DNA of 64,000 nt from Oscillospiraceae bacterium (GCA_017847835.1 JAGASH010000008.1:124001-188000); one strand, 5' to 3'. Numbered from the stretch's first letter, positions 37,896 to 48,176 are shown. Program-made: numbers and translations. The notes: generated by a model not told the origin, from the letters alone.

Positions 37896-38056
37896 AGGGC
37901 ATCTCTAAAAAACGGTTTGAACAGGGAAAATGGGCAGAGTATGTCGAATGCAAGGAAAGCCGACGAAGTAAGGCTGTATGCCTTACGAGGAGGTTTGACG
38001 CAGCAGTCGGCGTGCTATGCACATTTTCACTCAAACAAGTTTTTTAGAGGTGTCCT
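37896..38056. mobile_element. MITE-like inverted-repeat element, 161 bp
   Basis: The ends AGGGCATCTCTAAAAAAC (37896 on) and its inverted counterpart at 38031-38056 (AGGACACCTCTAAAAAAC when reversed) are nearly identical. The similarity continues inward, with GAAAATGGGCAGAGTATG on one arm and GAAAATGTGCATAGCACG on the other, so about 55 bp of each arm are related. No coding capacity. It lies between the GH25 and M23 genes in AT-rich sequence. Long imperfect terminal inverted repeats and small size suggest a non-autonomous transposon. A clear target duplication was not identified. Confidence 0.7.
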
Positions 38057-38149
38057 ATTTATATTCTCTCATATTTTTGCCGATTTGTCAAATGTTTTTT
38101 GAAAAATTTTTATGGAAATTTTCGGAAATATCCCGCAAAAGTGTAAAAA

Positions 38150-38199
38150 CGCGCAAAAAACAACACCGCTCGGCTGTTTTCATAGCCTTTGCGGTGTTG
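38150..38199 (-). terminator. Terminator after the M23 gene
   Basis: CAACACCGC (38161-38169) pairs with GCGGTGTTG (38191-38199); on the minus strand TTTTTTG follows the stem. It is 38 nt past the M23 stop. Confidence 0.85.
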
Positions 38200-38237
38200 A
38201 CGGGAAGAAATCCTAAAAATTACGGAGGGAAAATAAA

Positions 38238-38954
38238 TCAGCTGTTTTTGTCGATAACGGACATCGGGTCAACCCACTTTCCGTTTTCCTTTACAGCAAA
38301 GTGCAGGTGGGGTTTCTGGAGGATTTCGGATTGGTTTGTATCGGAGGTTTTCCCGACGATTTCACCCTGCTTGACCTGCTGGCCCGCTTTCACGTTCAGC
38401 TCTTTTGCAAGCCCGCAGTAATGCGCTTCCAGACCGTTTGTCTGTTCAATCGTCACGCATACGCCCATAAGAGGGTCGTCGCGGATTTCCTTTACGATAC
38501 CCTCGGACATCGATTTGACGTCCGTTCCGAGCTCGCAGAGAATATCAACTCCGTCGTGGGTTTTCCACACGCCGAGAGTTTCCGACTTGACGAGCTCGCC
38601 GTTTGAAAACGGCTTGTCGATTTCTCCCTCAACGGGCAGGATATTACCCACTTTGATTTCCACGGGTCGGTTTACGGGCTCAGCCTCGGAGGACTCGGGC
38701 TTGTGAACCTGCTCGGACGAGGACGAGCTGTCCTTGGGAATTCCCGAAACGTCGTTGTTTGCGGGTATGTCGCTTTCGTTTGACGAGGAAAAGCTCCAGT
38801 GACTTTCGGGAGAGGAGCTTCCCGTCGGGACAAGCCTTCTTGTTGTGCTTCCGTAAACCGCTACGAGCGACGCTGCAACCGCCGTTAATCCTATTGCCGA
38901 CGCGATTGCAATACTTTTTGCGTTTTTCCCGTCATTGCTTCTTCTGTTTTTCAT
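38238..38954 (-). CDS. SpoIIQ-like M23 peptidase-domain protein
   Basis: About 238 residues: short basic N-terminus, one membrane helix (SIAIASAIGLTAVAASLVAVY), a Ser/Pro-rich linker (about 45-95), then an M23 lysostaphin-like domain. VEGEIDKPFSNGELVKSETL, GVWKTHDGVDI and HLHFAV match the SpoIIQ-type arrangement. Both zinc motifs (HDGVD for HxxxD, and HLH) are intact, as in clostridial SpoIIQ, unlike the B. subtilis protein. Start ATG 38954 with AAAGGA upstream; longer upstream reading has no ribosome site. Suggests an endosporulation or cell-wall role, inferred from similarity alone. Confidence 0.85.
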   Translation of the reverse strand: MKNRRSNDGKNAKSIAIASAIGLTAVAASLVAVYGSTTRRLVPTGSSSPESHWSFSSSNESDIPANNDVSGIPKDSSSSSEQVHKPESSEAEPVNRPVEIKVGNILPVEGEIDKPFSNGELVKSETLGVWKTHDGVDILCELGTDVKSMSEGIVKEIRDDPLMGVCVTIEQTNGLEAHYCGLAKELNVKAGQQVKQGEIVGKTSDTNQSEILQKPHLHFAVKENGKWVDPMSVIDKNS

Positions 38955-39100
38955 TTGACCATTCCTTTCATAAGGTAAAGTTGGAAAATACTTACAAAAT
39001 GCCGTCCAACTAAACGTAGTTTTGCCGCTTTTTTGGCAAATATTCACATAAAATCCCGATGAAAATTTCCGCCTGATAAAACATTTGCAGAAAAATATGC

Positions 39101-39129
39101 TTGCAAAAAATCCGAAAAAGTAGTATAAT
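39101..39129 (+). promoter_or_regulatory. Promoter of the HDOD gene
   Basis: TTGCAA (39101-39106), 17-nt spacer, TATAAT (39124-39129), 31 nt before the TTG start. Confidence 0.78.
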
Positions 39130-39160
39130 AAATCTGTATATAGATATTGGAGGGATATTT

Positions 39161-40360
39161 TTGAACGCATACATAACGCGCCTGCCTGTTTTTGACGCAG
39201 CGGGAAATGTTTTTGCATATAAAGTTCCATATAAAACCGAGGAAAACGCGGCATTTGAATATGTCGTGCCCGACGCGGAGGAAACAAACAAGCTGTTTGA
39301 TTTTGACGTGAGGCGGTTTGTCGGGAAATCGCGCGCTTTCGTGCATTTTACCGATGAAATGCTTCGTGCGCGTGTGCCGCTGTTTTTTTCGCGCGATATA
39401 CTCGCTGTCTGCGTTTACGCAAATCAGCTTGAAGACGCGGGAATTATGAACATCTGTCGCGACTTTAAAGAGCGCGGATTTATGATTGTGCTCGGAGATT
39501 TCGAGTACAGCAAGGCTTATGACGAGATTTTCGGATTTGCGGACGTTGTTGAAATAGACTTCAAAAAACCGCGCAAGGCAATCGAAGAAACGGCTTATGT
39601 CTGCCGTTATGCAAACAAGCTTATGCTTGCCGCAAATCTTGAAAACCGCGATGATTACGATTATGCGAAAGGGCTTGGCTGCACGTTTATGCAGGGATTT
39701 TATTTCGCAAAGCCCGAGATTAACCCCGAAAACGGCTTTCAGCCGCTTCCCGTCAGCATTTCAAACGCAATGCAGATTTTGTCGAAAAAGGACGCGGAAA
39801 TCGAAGAGGTTGTAAACGCGCTTTCCGTGGACTCTGCTGTCTGCCAGCGGCTTCTGCGGCTGATAAATTCGGTTTACTTCGGCTTCACGACAAAAATCTC
39901 CTCGATAAATCAGGCGATTGTTGTTCTGGGACTTGATTATCTTCGCGAGTGGATTTACCTTATGGCGGTGCAGAAGCTGCTCAACAACGACTCTCCCGAA
40001 GCCACGAAAATGTCGCTGTTTATGGCGAAATTCTGCCGGAAAATCGCTTTGCAGATACCCGAGGGCGCGAAAAAGCCCGAGTCCTTCTACCTTATGGGAT
40101 TGCTCTCAATGGTTGTTTTCGGCGGCGAAAGCGTTCTCACAAAGACTCTGGACGAGTTTCCGCTCACGTTTGACATCAAAAAAGGACTTATGCGAAAAGG
40201 CGGACTTTACAGCGATGTTTTTGAAATGGCGCTTTCTTATCTTCTCGGTGATTGGGAAAAATTCGGGGAAATCGCAGGCTCTTATAATATCGGTATGAAG
40301 GAAATCTCTGAGGATTTTGTACAATGTGCCGAAGAGGTTGAACAGGCAAAGATGAATTGA
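39161..40360 (+). CDS. HDOD protein with degenerate EAL-like domain (YuxH-like)
   Basis: About 399 residues from a TTG start at 39161 (GGAGGG upstream). The N-terminal ~200 residues follow the EAL phosphodiesterase fold (FMIVLGDFEYSKAYDEIFGF, GCTFMQGFYFAKPE) but lack the EAL tripeptide and most catalytic acids, so c-di-GMP hydrolysis is unlikely. The C-terminal HDOD domain (about 205-395: LRLINSVYFGFTTKISSINQ, AIVVLGLDYLREWIY) is typical. Such EAL-HDOD proteins act as signalling scaffolds. Probably co-transcribed with the FkbM gene 7 nt downstream. Confidence 0.87.
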   Translation: MNAYITRLPVFDAAGNVFAYKVPYKTEENAAFEYVVPDAEETNKLFDFDVRRFVGKSRAFVHFTDEMLRARVPLFFSRDILAVCVYANQLEDAGIMNICRDFKERGFMIVLGDFEYSKAYDEIFGFADVVEIDFKKPRKAIEETAYVCRYANKLMLAANLENRDDYDYAKGLGCTFMQGFYFAKPEINPENGFQPLPVSISNAMQILSKKDAEIEEVVNALSVDSAVCQRLLRLINSVYFGFTTKISSINQAIVVLGLDYLREWIYLMAVQKLLNNDSPEATKMSLFMAKFCRKIALQIPEGAKKPESFYLMGLLSMVVFGGESVLTKTLDEFPLTFDIKKGLMRKGGLYSDVFEMALSYLLGDWEKFGEIAGSYNIGMKEISEDFVQCAEEVEQAKMN

Positions 40361-40367
40361 GGGTAAA

Positions 40368-41462
40368 ATGGCTTTTTTTCTTGATGAAATAAACGAGTGC
40401 CTCTGGGACAGGCTCAAATCCACGGACAAGAAAATCGTGCTTTACGGAATGGGCGACGGCGCTGAGAAGATAAAGGCAGTGCTGGACGAAAGAGAAATTC
40501 CGCTTTCGGATATTATGGCGAGCGACGAGTTTGTCCGCGGCCACAGCTTTATGGGAATACGCGTGAAAACGCTCTCGGAAATCGAGGATTTGTACGGCGA
40601 TGATTTTATAATTCTCGTGTGCTTCGGGACGCAAATTCCCGAGGTTATGGACAAAATCGCGTACATTTCCCGAAAACACGAGCTTTACGCGCCGAATGTT
40701 CCCGTTGTGGGAGAGGGACTTTTCGACCTTGACTACGCGAGAGAACACCGCGACGAGCTTGAAAAAGTGTACAAGCTGCTTGCCGACGAGCAGTCGAAAA
40801 AGGTGTTCGAGAATGTAATACGCTATAAATTAAGCGGAAAGCTCGATTATCTCACCGAGGCTGAAACGCCTTCCGATGAAAAGTTCGACCTGCTGAAAAT
40901 CGGCACGGAGGAGATTTACGCTGATTTGGGCGCGTATGACGGCGACACGGTTATCGAGTTTTTGAACGAAACCTCGCTTCAATTCACGAAAATCTACGCA
41001 ATGGAGCCCGACGCGAAAAACTACCGCAAGCTGAAACGCAGACTTTATATGATAGGCTCCGCGCTGCTGGAAGCGTACAATTGCGGCGCGTGGGACGAGG
41101 ACACATCGGTTGTGTTCAACCTGCGCTCGGGCAGAAGCAGCAAGGCTGTCACCGACAAAAACGCTTCGCTCAATCCTGCGCGTTTTCGCGAGGTGAAAAT
41201 GCTGAAGGTTGACACAATGCTTCAAGGTCAGCCTGTCACTTATCTTAAAATGGACGTTGAGGGCGCTGAGGAAAAAGCGATTATGGGCGCGCGGGAAACC
41301 ATAGCGAATTTCTCTCCGAAGCTGAATATCGCGCTTTATCATCGGAACGAGGATATGTTCAAAATCCCGCTTCTGATTAACTCAATGCAGAAGAAATACA
41401 AGCTGTATATGCGTCATCACCCGTACTTCCCCGATTGGGACACAAATCTCTATGCGCTTTGA
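40368..41462 (+). CDS. FkbM family methyltransferase
   Basis: 364 residues. The N-terminal half (about 1-130) contains a nucleotide-binding-like segment (KIVLYGMGDGAEKIKAVLD) as in sugar-modifying enzymes. The C-terminal FkbM domain has the SAM motif YADLGAYDGDTVIEF, AMEPDAKNYRKL and the signature TYLKMDVEGAEEKAIMGA. Probably an O-methyltransferase acting on a surface glycan or small molecule; substrate unknown. GAGGGT ribosome site, 7 nt after the HDOD gene. Confidence 0.9.
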   Translation: MAFFLDEINECLWDRLKSTDKKIVLYGMGDGAEKIKAVLDEREIPLSDIMASDEFVRGHSFMGIRVKTLSEIEDLYGDDFIILVCFGTQIPEVMDKIAYISRKHELYAPNVPVVGEGLFDLDYAREHRDELEKVYKLLADEQSKKVFENVIRYKLSGKLDYLTEAETPSDEKFDLLKIGTEEIYADLGAYDGDTVIEFLNETSLQFTKIYAMEPDAKNYRKLKRRLYMIGSALLEAYNCGAWDEDTSVVFNLRSGRSSKAVTDKNASLNPARFREVKMLKVDTMLQGQPVTYLKMDVEGAEEKAIMGARETIANFSPKLNIALYHRNEDMFKIPLLINSMQKKYKLYMRHHPYFPDWDTNLYAL

Positions 41463-41478
41463 CAGAAAGAGGCTGTAA

Positions 41479-42261
41479 ATGAAAATCGTTATCGGAATTA
41501 TCCTGATTGTTTTGGTTATGGCAGGAATAGGGCTTTACGTTGTGTTTATGCTAAACGCGCACGACCTTATTTACTGCGGCGATATAAAGGGCGAAAACGG
41601 CTCGCAGTGCTATGTGACGAGAGTTTACGCGGCGGATTTGGACGCGAACGAAACGCTCTCGCAGATTGTCACCGCGATGAACGACAACGAAACGGGAAAT
41701 CTCACCGCGGAAGAAATGACCACAATTCTCGCGACCTATCAGAATGTAATCTACGCGCCCGTTTTCACGCTCAATCTCGAAAAAGAGGACAACCGCACGT
41801 TTGTGCTTTCGGGAAGCGTTTACAACGGTCTTGACGGCGAGGGAAACCCCACCGAGCCGGATTTCCGCTATAAAAACCTCACGCTCACGGCAGGCGTGGC
41901 AAACGGAAGGGTTCTCGCGGCGCAGAACGTGTATTCGCAGGATATTGATGAGGACGGAGAGTTTGAGTTCAAGGCGCGGAACAATGTCGTTGACCCTGTT
42001 TTGCTTGACGGAAACGCGGGCGCTGCTTTTGCGTTCACGGACTGCGACTCTTTCAGAATGGTTTTCACGGGTGTTGAAGAGGTTCCCGCGACGATAAAGC
42101 TCGCGTTCACCTATGACGCAGTCGCTCAGAACCCGCTGAATTTTTCGAGTATCACGGGCGGCGCGCTCGGCATTCAGATAACCGAGGCTTACGACGATTT
42201 AGGCAGATTAACGCCCGAAGTCACGCTTGAAAAGGTGTACACGGTTAAAAAAGAAGAGTGA
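41479..42261 (+). CDS. Membrane-anchored protein of unknown function
   Basis: 260 residues: one N-terminal membrane helix (about 3-26, VIGIILIVLVMAGIGLYVVF) and a soluble, largely beta domain outside the membrane with many Asp/Glu/Asn turns (TLNLEKEDNRTFVLSGSVYN, DEDGEFEFKARNNVVD). No family recognised. Three Cys (CGDI, QCYV, DCDS). It follows the FkbM gene by 16 nt. A terminator comes about 90 nt later. Confidence 0.75.
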   Translation: MKIVIGIILIVLVMAGIGLYVVFMLNAHDLIYCGDIKGENGSQCYVTRVYAADLDANETLSQIVTAMNDNETGNLTAEEMTTILATYQNVIYAPVFTLNLEKEDNRTFVLSGSVYNGLDGEGNPTEPDFRYKNLTLTAGVANGRVLAAQNVYSQDIDEDGEFEFKARNNVVDPVLLDGNAGAAFAFTDCDSFRMVFTGVEEVPATIKLAFTYDAVAQNPLNFSSITGGALGIQITEAYDDLGRLTPEVTLEKVYTVKKEE

Positions 42262-42352
42262 TTTGTGAAGAATTTTTGTCGGAAATTGCCGAAGAGAAAA
42301 GTTCACAAAAGGCTAAAAGTTTACAAAAAGTTTAAGTTTGTATGATAAAATT

Positions 42353-42386
42353 ATCACGGAGTAGAAAAATGCCCCGTGATTTTTTG
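42353..42386 (+). terminator. Terminator after the HDOD-FkbM cluster
   Basis: ATCACGG (42353-42359) pairs with CCGTGAT (42374-42380), followed by TTTTTT. Confidence 0.8.
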
Positions 42387-42426
42387 CAGCTTTAATTTCA
42401 GCATTTTTTTGGAAAAGGTGATTTCG

Positions 42427-43287
42427 ATGAAAACAGGACTTATTTTGGAAGGCGGCGCGGTAAGAGGAATTTTTACTGCGGGTGTGCTTGACCGCCTTAT
42501 GGAGGAAGGAATAAATTTCCCGTATGTAATCGGAGTATCTGCGGGCGGCGGAAACGCGATGAGCTACGTTTCCTGTCAGGTGGGAAGAACCTGCCGAATG
42601 ATAAATGTTCCGCGAAACGAGTCGTACTACGGGTTCAGGCAGTTTTTAGGCTCGGGAAAACTTATAAATCTCGACAAAATGGCTTTTGAATATCCGTATA
42701 AGCAGTTCCCGTTTGATTTTGATACATACTATAACAGCGGGATTGAAACGGAATATGTCTGCACCTGTCTTGAAAGCGGAAAGGCTGAATACTTCTCGGA
42801 ATACGAGGACAACGAGCGCCTGCTGACTATTGCGAAAGCGACTTGTTCCGTGCCGATGCTTTGCGCGCCGGTTGAGCTTGACGGAAAGCATTACCTTGAC
42901 GGAAGCATCGCGGACAGTATCCCGATTGAACACGCGCTTGAAATGGGCTGCGACAAGCTGGTGATTATCCTGACGAAGCCGGGAAGTGCAACCCCCCCGA
43001 CCGATTACGCGAAGTACAAGAAAGTCATAAACTCTATGTACAAGAAATACCCGAACTTTGTCGAGGCTTGTATGACGCGCGTTGAGCGGTACAAGGAAAC
43101 GGTAGCTCTTATGAACAAGCTGGAGGAAGAGGGCAGAGCGTTTGTATTCCGTCCTTCGCTTCCCGCGATTTCAAAGTTCGAGAAGAACAGCGACAAGATT
43201 ATGGAGAGTTATCACGACGGCTATTCACAGGCTGACGAGAAAATTCTCGACCTTGTTGAATGGACGAAAACAGCATTAGTAAGCTAA
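42427..43287 (+). CDS. Patatin-like phospholipase
   Basis: 286 residues. Cytoplasmic lipid acyl hydrolase of the RssA/YjjU type with a Ser-Asp dyad: oxyanion loop LEGGAVRGIFTAGVL, nucleophile GVSAGGG (GxSxG) and catalytic Asp in DGSIADSIP. Start ATG 42427 with AAAAGGTGATT upstream. Stands alone between two terminators. Substrate not predictable. Confidence 0.92.
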   Translation: MKTGLILEGGAVRGIFTAGVLDRLMEEGINFPYVIGVSAGGGNAMSYVSCQVGRTCRMINVPRNESYYGFRQFLGSGKLINLDKMAFEYPYKQFPFDFDTYYNSGIETEYVCTCLESGKAEYFSEYEDNERLLTIAKATCSVPMLCAPVELDGKHYLDGSIADSIPIEHALEMGCDKLVIILTKPGSATPPTDYAKYKKVINSMYKKYPNFVEACMTRVERYKETVALMNKLEEEGRAFVFRPSLPAISKFEKNSDKIMESYHDGYSQADEKILDLVEWTKTALVS

Positions 43288-43293
43288 AAAAAC

Positions 43294-43326
43294 AGGTCTG
43301 CGAGATGTTTCGCAGACCTTTTCTTT
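43294..43326 (+). terminator. Terminator after the patatin gene
   Basis: AGGTCTGCGA (43294-43303) pairs with TCGCAGACCT (43310-43319), followed by TTTTCTTTT. Confidence 0.88.
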
Positions 43327-43499
43327 TAATTGTAGGTTAAGACGGGAGTGACGATTTTGTTTGAAATGGGACTTGCATTCTCTGTGCTCTCGTTGATAAA
43401 CACCTTGATTACGTTGAGCACATTTTTCATATCTTTGCTCAAAAGCGTAATCTGCGTTTCGCCGACCTCGAAAACCGCGCGAATTTCGCCGCCGTCCAT
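43326..43499 (-). CDS. Small protein of unknown function (57 aa)
   Basis: ATG 43499 has GAAGGTGA about 5 nt upstream. The product (MDGGEIRAVFEVGETQITLL then SKDMKNVLNVIKVFINESTE) is soluble, with a beta-hairpin-like start and one helix. No family recognised. It sits between the convergent patatin terminator and the fliB terminator. A plausible but unproven gene. Confidence 0.45.
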   Translation of the reverse strand: MDGGEIRAVFEVGETQITLLSKDMKNVLNVIKVFINESTENASPISNKIVTPVLTYN

Positions 43500-43573
43500 C
43501 GGCTCACCTTCTTTCAAAAGAAAAATCGATTTTTGCTTTCACTTATTAGACGTCTGTAAACGCAAATACTCAC

Positions 43574-43603
43574 AAAAAATCCGTGGTTTTCCCACGGACT
43601 TTT
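43574..43603 (-). terminator. Terminator after the FliB-like gene
   Basis: TCCGTGG (43580-43586) pairs with CCACGGA (43592-43598); T6 follows on the minus strand. It lies immediately after the stop codon. Confidence 0.88.
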
Positions 43604-44686
43604 TTATATCGAACAAATCGTCCCCGAAAATGCCGCTTTTTCGAGAAACGCGAGAATTTTTCCGGCAGCGTTTTTGTCGTGAGCGGTCATTCGGTCAAGC
43701 TCGGCAAGCCGCGCGAGAACAAGCTCTGCGTTTCCGTCAACAGCGCAAGCCGCCGCGAGAAATTCCGCAAGCGTAACCGCTGTGCCGTAAACGAGGAAAT
43801 TCTCGAAAATCCCGCGCTCGGTGAGGTAAAACGGCATTTTCAGCTCGAACAGCAGGTTTTTCGCAAGATTTCGGAAAAAATATTCCCGTCCCGCAAAAAT
43901 CTCGGCAAGCCGTTTTTCGTCGTGATTTTCAAGCCTTTCCCCGAACAATTCCGCGAAAAGTTCACCCGCGAGCGGTTTTCCCATAAACTCGCGTTCATCG
44001 AGAAAATCCGTTTCATCAAGCCGTTTTGCGAGCTTTTCAATCGCTTCGGGAAGCTCGTTTTCGCTCACTTCGGAAAGCGTTTTCGCGGCAACTGCGCCGA
44101 TTGCGAGGTTTGTCTGAATTCCCGCGGATTTCTCGGAAATTATGTCGAAAAACAGCCCGAAAAGCTCGTTTCGGAAAGCAAGCGCGGGATTTTTCGCAAA
44201 ATCCTGTTCGTTCTCGCAGGAAACCGCCTTAAATTCGACCGTGTTCCCGTGAACTTGAACGGTTCGCAGACTGATTTCGAGCGCGTTTTCGTCCTCGGAC
44301 AAAATCCGCAGAACCTCGGGACAGCTCGAAAAACACCCTCTCGTCAGCACGGAATTGTTGAAAACGGCTGTTCTCGGGTACATCGCGCAGGTCGCCGAGA
44401 GGATTTCCTCGCCGAAAGTCAGCTGAAGCGAGCAAAGCCCGTTCTCAGAAAGGAACGGGCAAGCCAAATTTGAAAGATTTATGTTTCGTGCGTTTTGCTC
44501 TTTGACGAACGCAGAGCCGATTTTCACGCGAAGCTCCTCGGGCATTTCCCGAGAAACCAGCCGCTCGTACTCCTCGTTTGTCCACAAAACCCGTTCCCAG
44601 CGCCCGCAGCAATTCTGCGGACAAGCCGAGCCGGTGCACTTGAACCCGCCGAAATATTTCGGCTCGATGATGTTGTAAAATCCCAT
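43604..44686 (-). CDS. FliB-like flagellin lysine-N-methylase
   Basis: 360 residues. The N-terminal Cys-rich region FKCTGSACPQNCCGRWERVL, ACPFLSENGLCSLQ, SATCAMYPR and TRGCFSSCPE match the FliB/YkgJ zinc- or iron-binding CxxxCxxxCC signature; the C-terminal half is helical. FliB methylates surface lysines of flagellin in Salmonella. The flagellin gene at 29415 gives a possible substrate, but many Clostridia have FliB homologues without flagella. The start ATG directly follows the guaB stop, so it is translationally coupled. Confidence 0.85.
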   Translation of the reverse strand: MGFYNIIEPKYFGGFKCTGSACPQNCCGRWERVLWTNEEYERLVSREMPEELRVKIGSAFVKEQNARNINLSNLACPFLSENGLCSLQLTFGEEILSATCAMYPRTAVFNNSVLTRGCFSSCPEVLRILSEDENALEISLRTVQVHGNTVEFKAVSCENEQDFAKNPALAFRNELFGLFFDIISEKSAGIQTNLAIGAVAAKTLSEVSENELPEAIEKLAKRLDETDFLDEREFMGKPLAGELFAELFGERLENHDEKRLAEIFAGREYFFRNLAKNLLFELKMPFYLTERGIFENFLVYGTAVTLAEFLAAACAVDGNAELVLARLAELDRMTAHDKNAAGKILAFLEKAAFSGTICSI

Positions 44687-46171
<1,485 letters not shown>

Positions 46172-46196
46172 TCATTCAATTGTGTATATTGTTATT

Positions 46197-46225
46197 ATTA
46201 TACACCACAAAATAAAATTTTTCAA
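46197..46225 (-). promoter_or_regulatory. Promoter of guaB
   Basis: Minus-strand TTGAAA (46220-46225), 17-nt spacer, TATAAT (46197-46202). Confidence 0.8.
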
Positions 46226-46330
46226 GCAGGAAATTAAAGAAAAATACACAAATATCTTTCAATTTTTTTAACAGGTTTATTACATTTTAACGCACTTGTT
46301 AAAAATTCGGTGAAAATAAGCGTCAAGCTC

Positions 46331-46359
46331 TTGACTAAATCACGAATTTATTATAAAAT
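46331..46359 (+). promoter_or_regulatory. Promoter of the rpe-rnf cluster
   Basis: TTGACT (46331-46336), 17-nt spacer, TAAAAT (46354-46359), 44 nt before the rpe start. No further strong promoter was noticed before rnfD, so rpe and the rnf-like genes are probably one transcript. Confidence 0.75.
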
Positions 46360-46403
46360 ATAAGTGTATGTGTAAATTGAAAAAAATAAAGAGGTTGTGT
46401 AAA

Positions 46404-47066
46404 ATGAACAAAAGAGATACAATAGTTTCGGCTTCGCTGCTTGCGTGCAATCTTGCAAACTTCGAGAGCGAAATCAGACGCTGCGAGAGCGCGGGCGTTG
46501 ACTGGATACATTTTGACGTTATGGACGGGCATTTCGTGGAGCAGATTACCTATGGCGCTCCCGTGCTGAAATTCGTGCGGAAAGTCACGGACAAGCTGCT
46601 TGACGTTCACCTTATGGTTGAAAATCCGCAGAGCCAGATAAAATTTTTCGCGGACGCGGGCGCTGACCTTATCACAATCCACCTTGAAAGCAGCGGTGAC
46701 ATCTCGGGCTGTCTGCGGGAAATCCGCTCGCTCGGAGTGAAATCTGCGCTTGCCGTAAAGCCTGCAACTCCCGTCGAAAAGGTTTTTGATTATATACCGC
46801 TTTGCGATATGATTTTGGTTATGACCGTTGAGCCGGGCTACGGCGGACAGGGCTTTATCTACGATATGCTGCCGAAGCTGAAAATCCTTCGCGAATATGC
46901 CGACAAAAACGGCTATGAAAATCTGGATATTCAGGTTGACGGCGGAATTAACGAAAAAACAGGCTTTTCCGCGGTAAATGCGGGAGCAAACGTTCTCGTT
47001 GCGGGAACGGGACTTTTTAAAGCGCCCGATATGAAATCGGTCTGCGAGGCGCTGAAAGGAAACTGA
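46404..47066 (+). CDS. rpe: Ribulose-phosphate 3-epimerase
   Basis: Interconverts ribulose-5-P and xylulose-5-P in the pentose-phosphate pathway. About 220 residues, TIM barrel. SASLLACNLANFESEI, HFDVMDGHFV (metal His/Asp), DVHLMVENP, MTVEPGYGGQGF and VDGGINEKT give the full active site. Start ATG 46404 with AAGAGG upstream; an earlier in-frame ATG lacks a ribosome site. It is followed 3 nt later by the rnfD-like gene, an unexplained partnership. Confidence 0.96.
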   Translation: MNKRDTIVSASLLACNLANFESEIRRCESAGVDWIHFDVMDGHFVEQITYGAPVLKFVRKVTDKLLDVHLMVENPQSQIKFFADAGADLITIHLESSGDISGCLREIRSLGVKSALAVKPATPVEKVFDYIPLCDMILVMTVEPGYGGQGFIYDMLPKLKILREYADKNGYENLDIQVDGGINEKTGFSAVNAGANVLVAGTGLFKAPDMKSVCEALKGN

Positions 47067-47069
47067 TAG

Positions 47070-48176
47070 ATGACGAAGAATATTGCTCGTGAGCCGGACA
47101 AGGTTTATTTCGAGCGTATGGTTATTATGGCGATGCTTCTGGTGCCTGCCGCGTTTTTGCAGGGAATACGCACGGTTCTTGTGTGCGTGATGAGCGTTGT
47201 ATGCTGTATGCTTTTTGACGCGGTTTGCTGCCTTATCAGAAAAATCCGCTACAATGTAAAAGACGCAGCCGTGCCTTTCTGGGGACTGGCAGCGGGAATG
47301 ATGATGCCCGTGAGCGTGCCCGTGGGACTGATAATCCTGTCGTCGGTTTTGTGTGTGGTTGTCGGAAAGCACCTTTTCGGCTCCTCGGACAATATCATCT
47401 TCTCACCTCCCGCGATTTCCACGGCGTTCCTTATAATCTGCTATCCGGCGGAAATGCTCTATGCGCCGAAATACGGCGAGATTTATCAACCCTTCACGGA
47501 CTTTGAGGGTGTGCTCACCCGTTCAACCGAATATTCGCTGAAACTCGGAAACGTCCCCTCGAAAAACGTGCTTGACACGCTTATGGGATTTGTGCCGGGA
47601 AGTATCGGCGCGATTTATATGCTGGTAATTCTCGTGTGCGGAGTTTGCCTTGTGCTTCGCCGTACAAACAGTTTTGCTGCGGTTATGTCAACGCTTGTCG
47701 TTTCGGCGGCACTTGCGTTTTTCTTCCCGAGAGCTGATTTCGAAAACGGCTGGCTTTCGGTTTTCTATGAGTTTTCGTCGGGCTATCTGCTTTTCGGCAC
47801 GGTTTTCCTTGCGGCAGAGCCCTACAATGTCCCGCAGAAGCTTATGGGAAAGGTTCTCTACGGCGCGACGCTGGGCTATATCACGATGATGTTCCGTCAT
47901 TTCGGGCAGACCGAGGGCAGCTTTTTGTTCGCGCTTTTGCTTACGGGAGCGCTCGGAAGCAGCTTTGACCGTCTTGTGGACAACCTTGTCTATTGGAAGA
48001 AAACCTACGTCAACTCCTTCGAGAAATCCAAGACAACGGTTCAGAGCGGCGGAGTAAAGCTGACAGATACGCAGGAAATCGTCATTCCCGAAAAATACAA
48101 ATACAACACTCCGCCGATTGACGGAGAAATCAAGCGTCACCGCAAAAAGAAAAGGAAGAAGGAGGACGACAGATGA
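47070..48176 (+). CDS. RnfD/NqrB-like membrane protein, flavin motif degraded
   Basis: 368 residues, about nine to ten membrane helices. Features aligning with RnfD include KDAAVPFWGLAAGMMMPVSV, NIIFSPPAISTAFLIICYP and FVPGSIGAIYMLVILVCG; the C-terminal tail is hydrophilic and very basic (RHRKKKRKKEDDR). In functional RnfD, an SGAT-type motif holds a covalent FMN on Thr. At the aligned place this protein reads LTRSTEYSL (residues 149-157), so the conserved Gly is missing and flavinylation is doubtful. It begins 3 nt after rpe and overlaps rnfE by four bases (ATGA). Confidence 0.8.
   Translation: MTKNIAREPDKVYFERMVIMAMLLVPAAFLQGIRTVLVCVMSVVCCMLFDAVCCLIRKIRYNVKDAAVPFWGLAAGMMMPVSVPVGLIILSSVLCVVVGKHLFGSSDNIIFSPPAISTAFLIICYPAEMLYAPKYGEIYQPFTDFEGVLTRSTEYSLKLGNVPSKNVLDTLMGFVPGSIGAIYMLVILVCGVCLVLRRTNSFAAVMSTLVVSAALAFFFPRADFENGWLSVFYEFSSGYLLFGTVFLAAEPYNVPQKLMGKVLYGATLGYITMMFRHFGQTEGSFLFALLLTGALGSSFDRLVDNLVYWKKTYVNSFEKSKTTVQSGGVKLTDTQEIVIPEKYKYNTPPIDGEIKRHRKKKRKKEDDR

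Noticed and set aside
47070..48176. A fully intact RnfD flavin-binding threonine
   Set aside because: A Thr (T153) does lie near the right place, but the surrounding SGAT consensus is changed to TRST, so I do not claim flavinylation.
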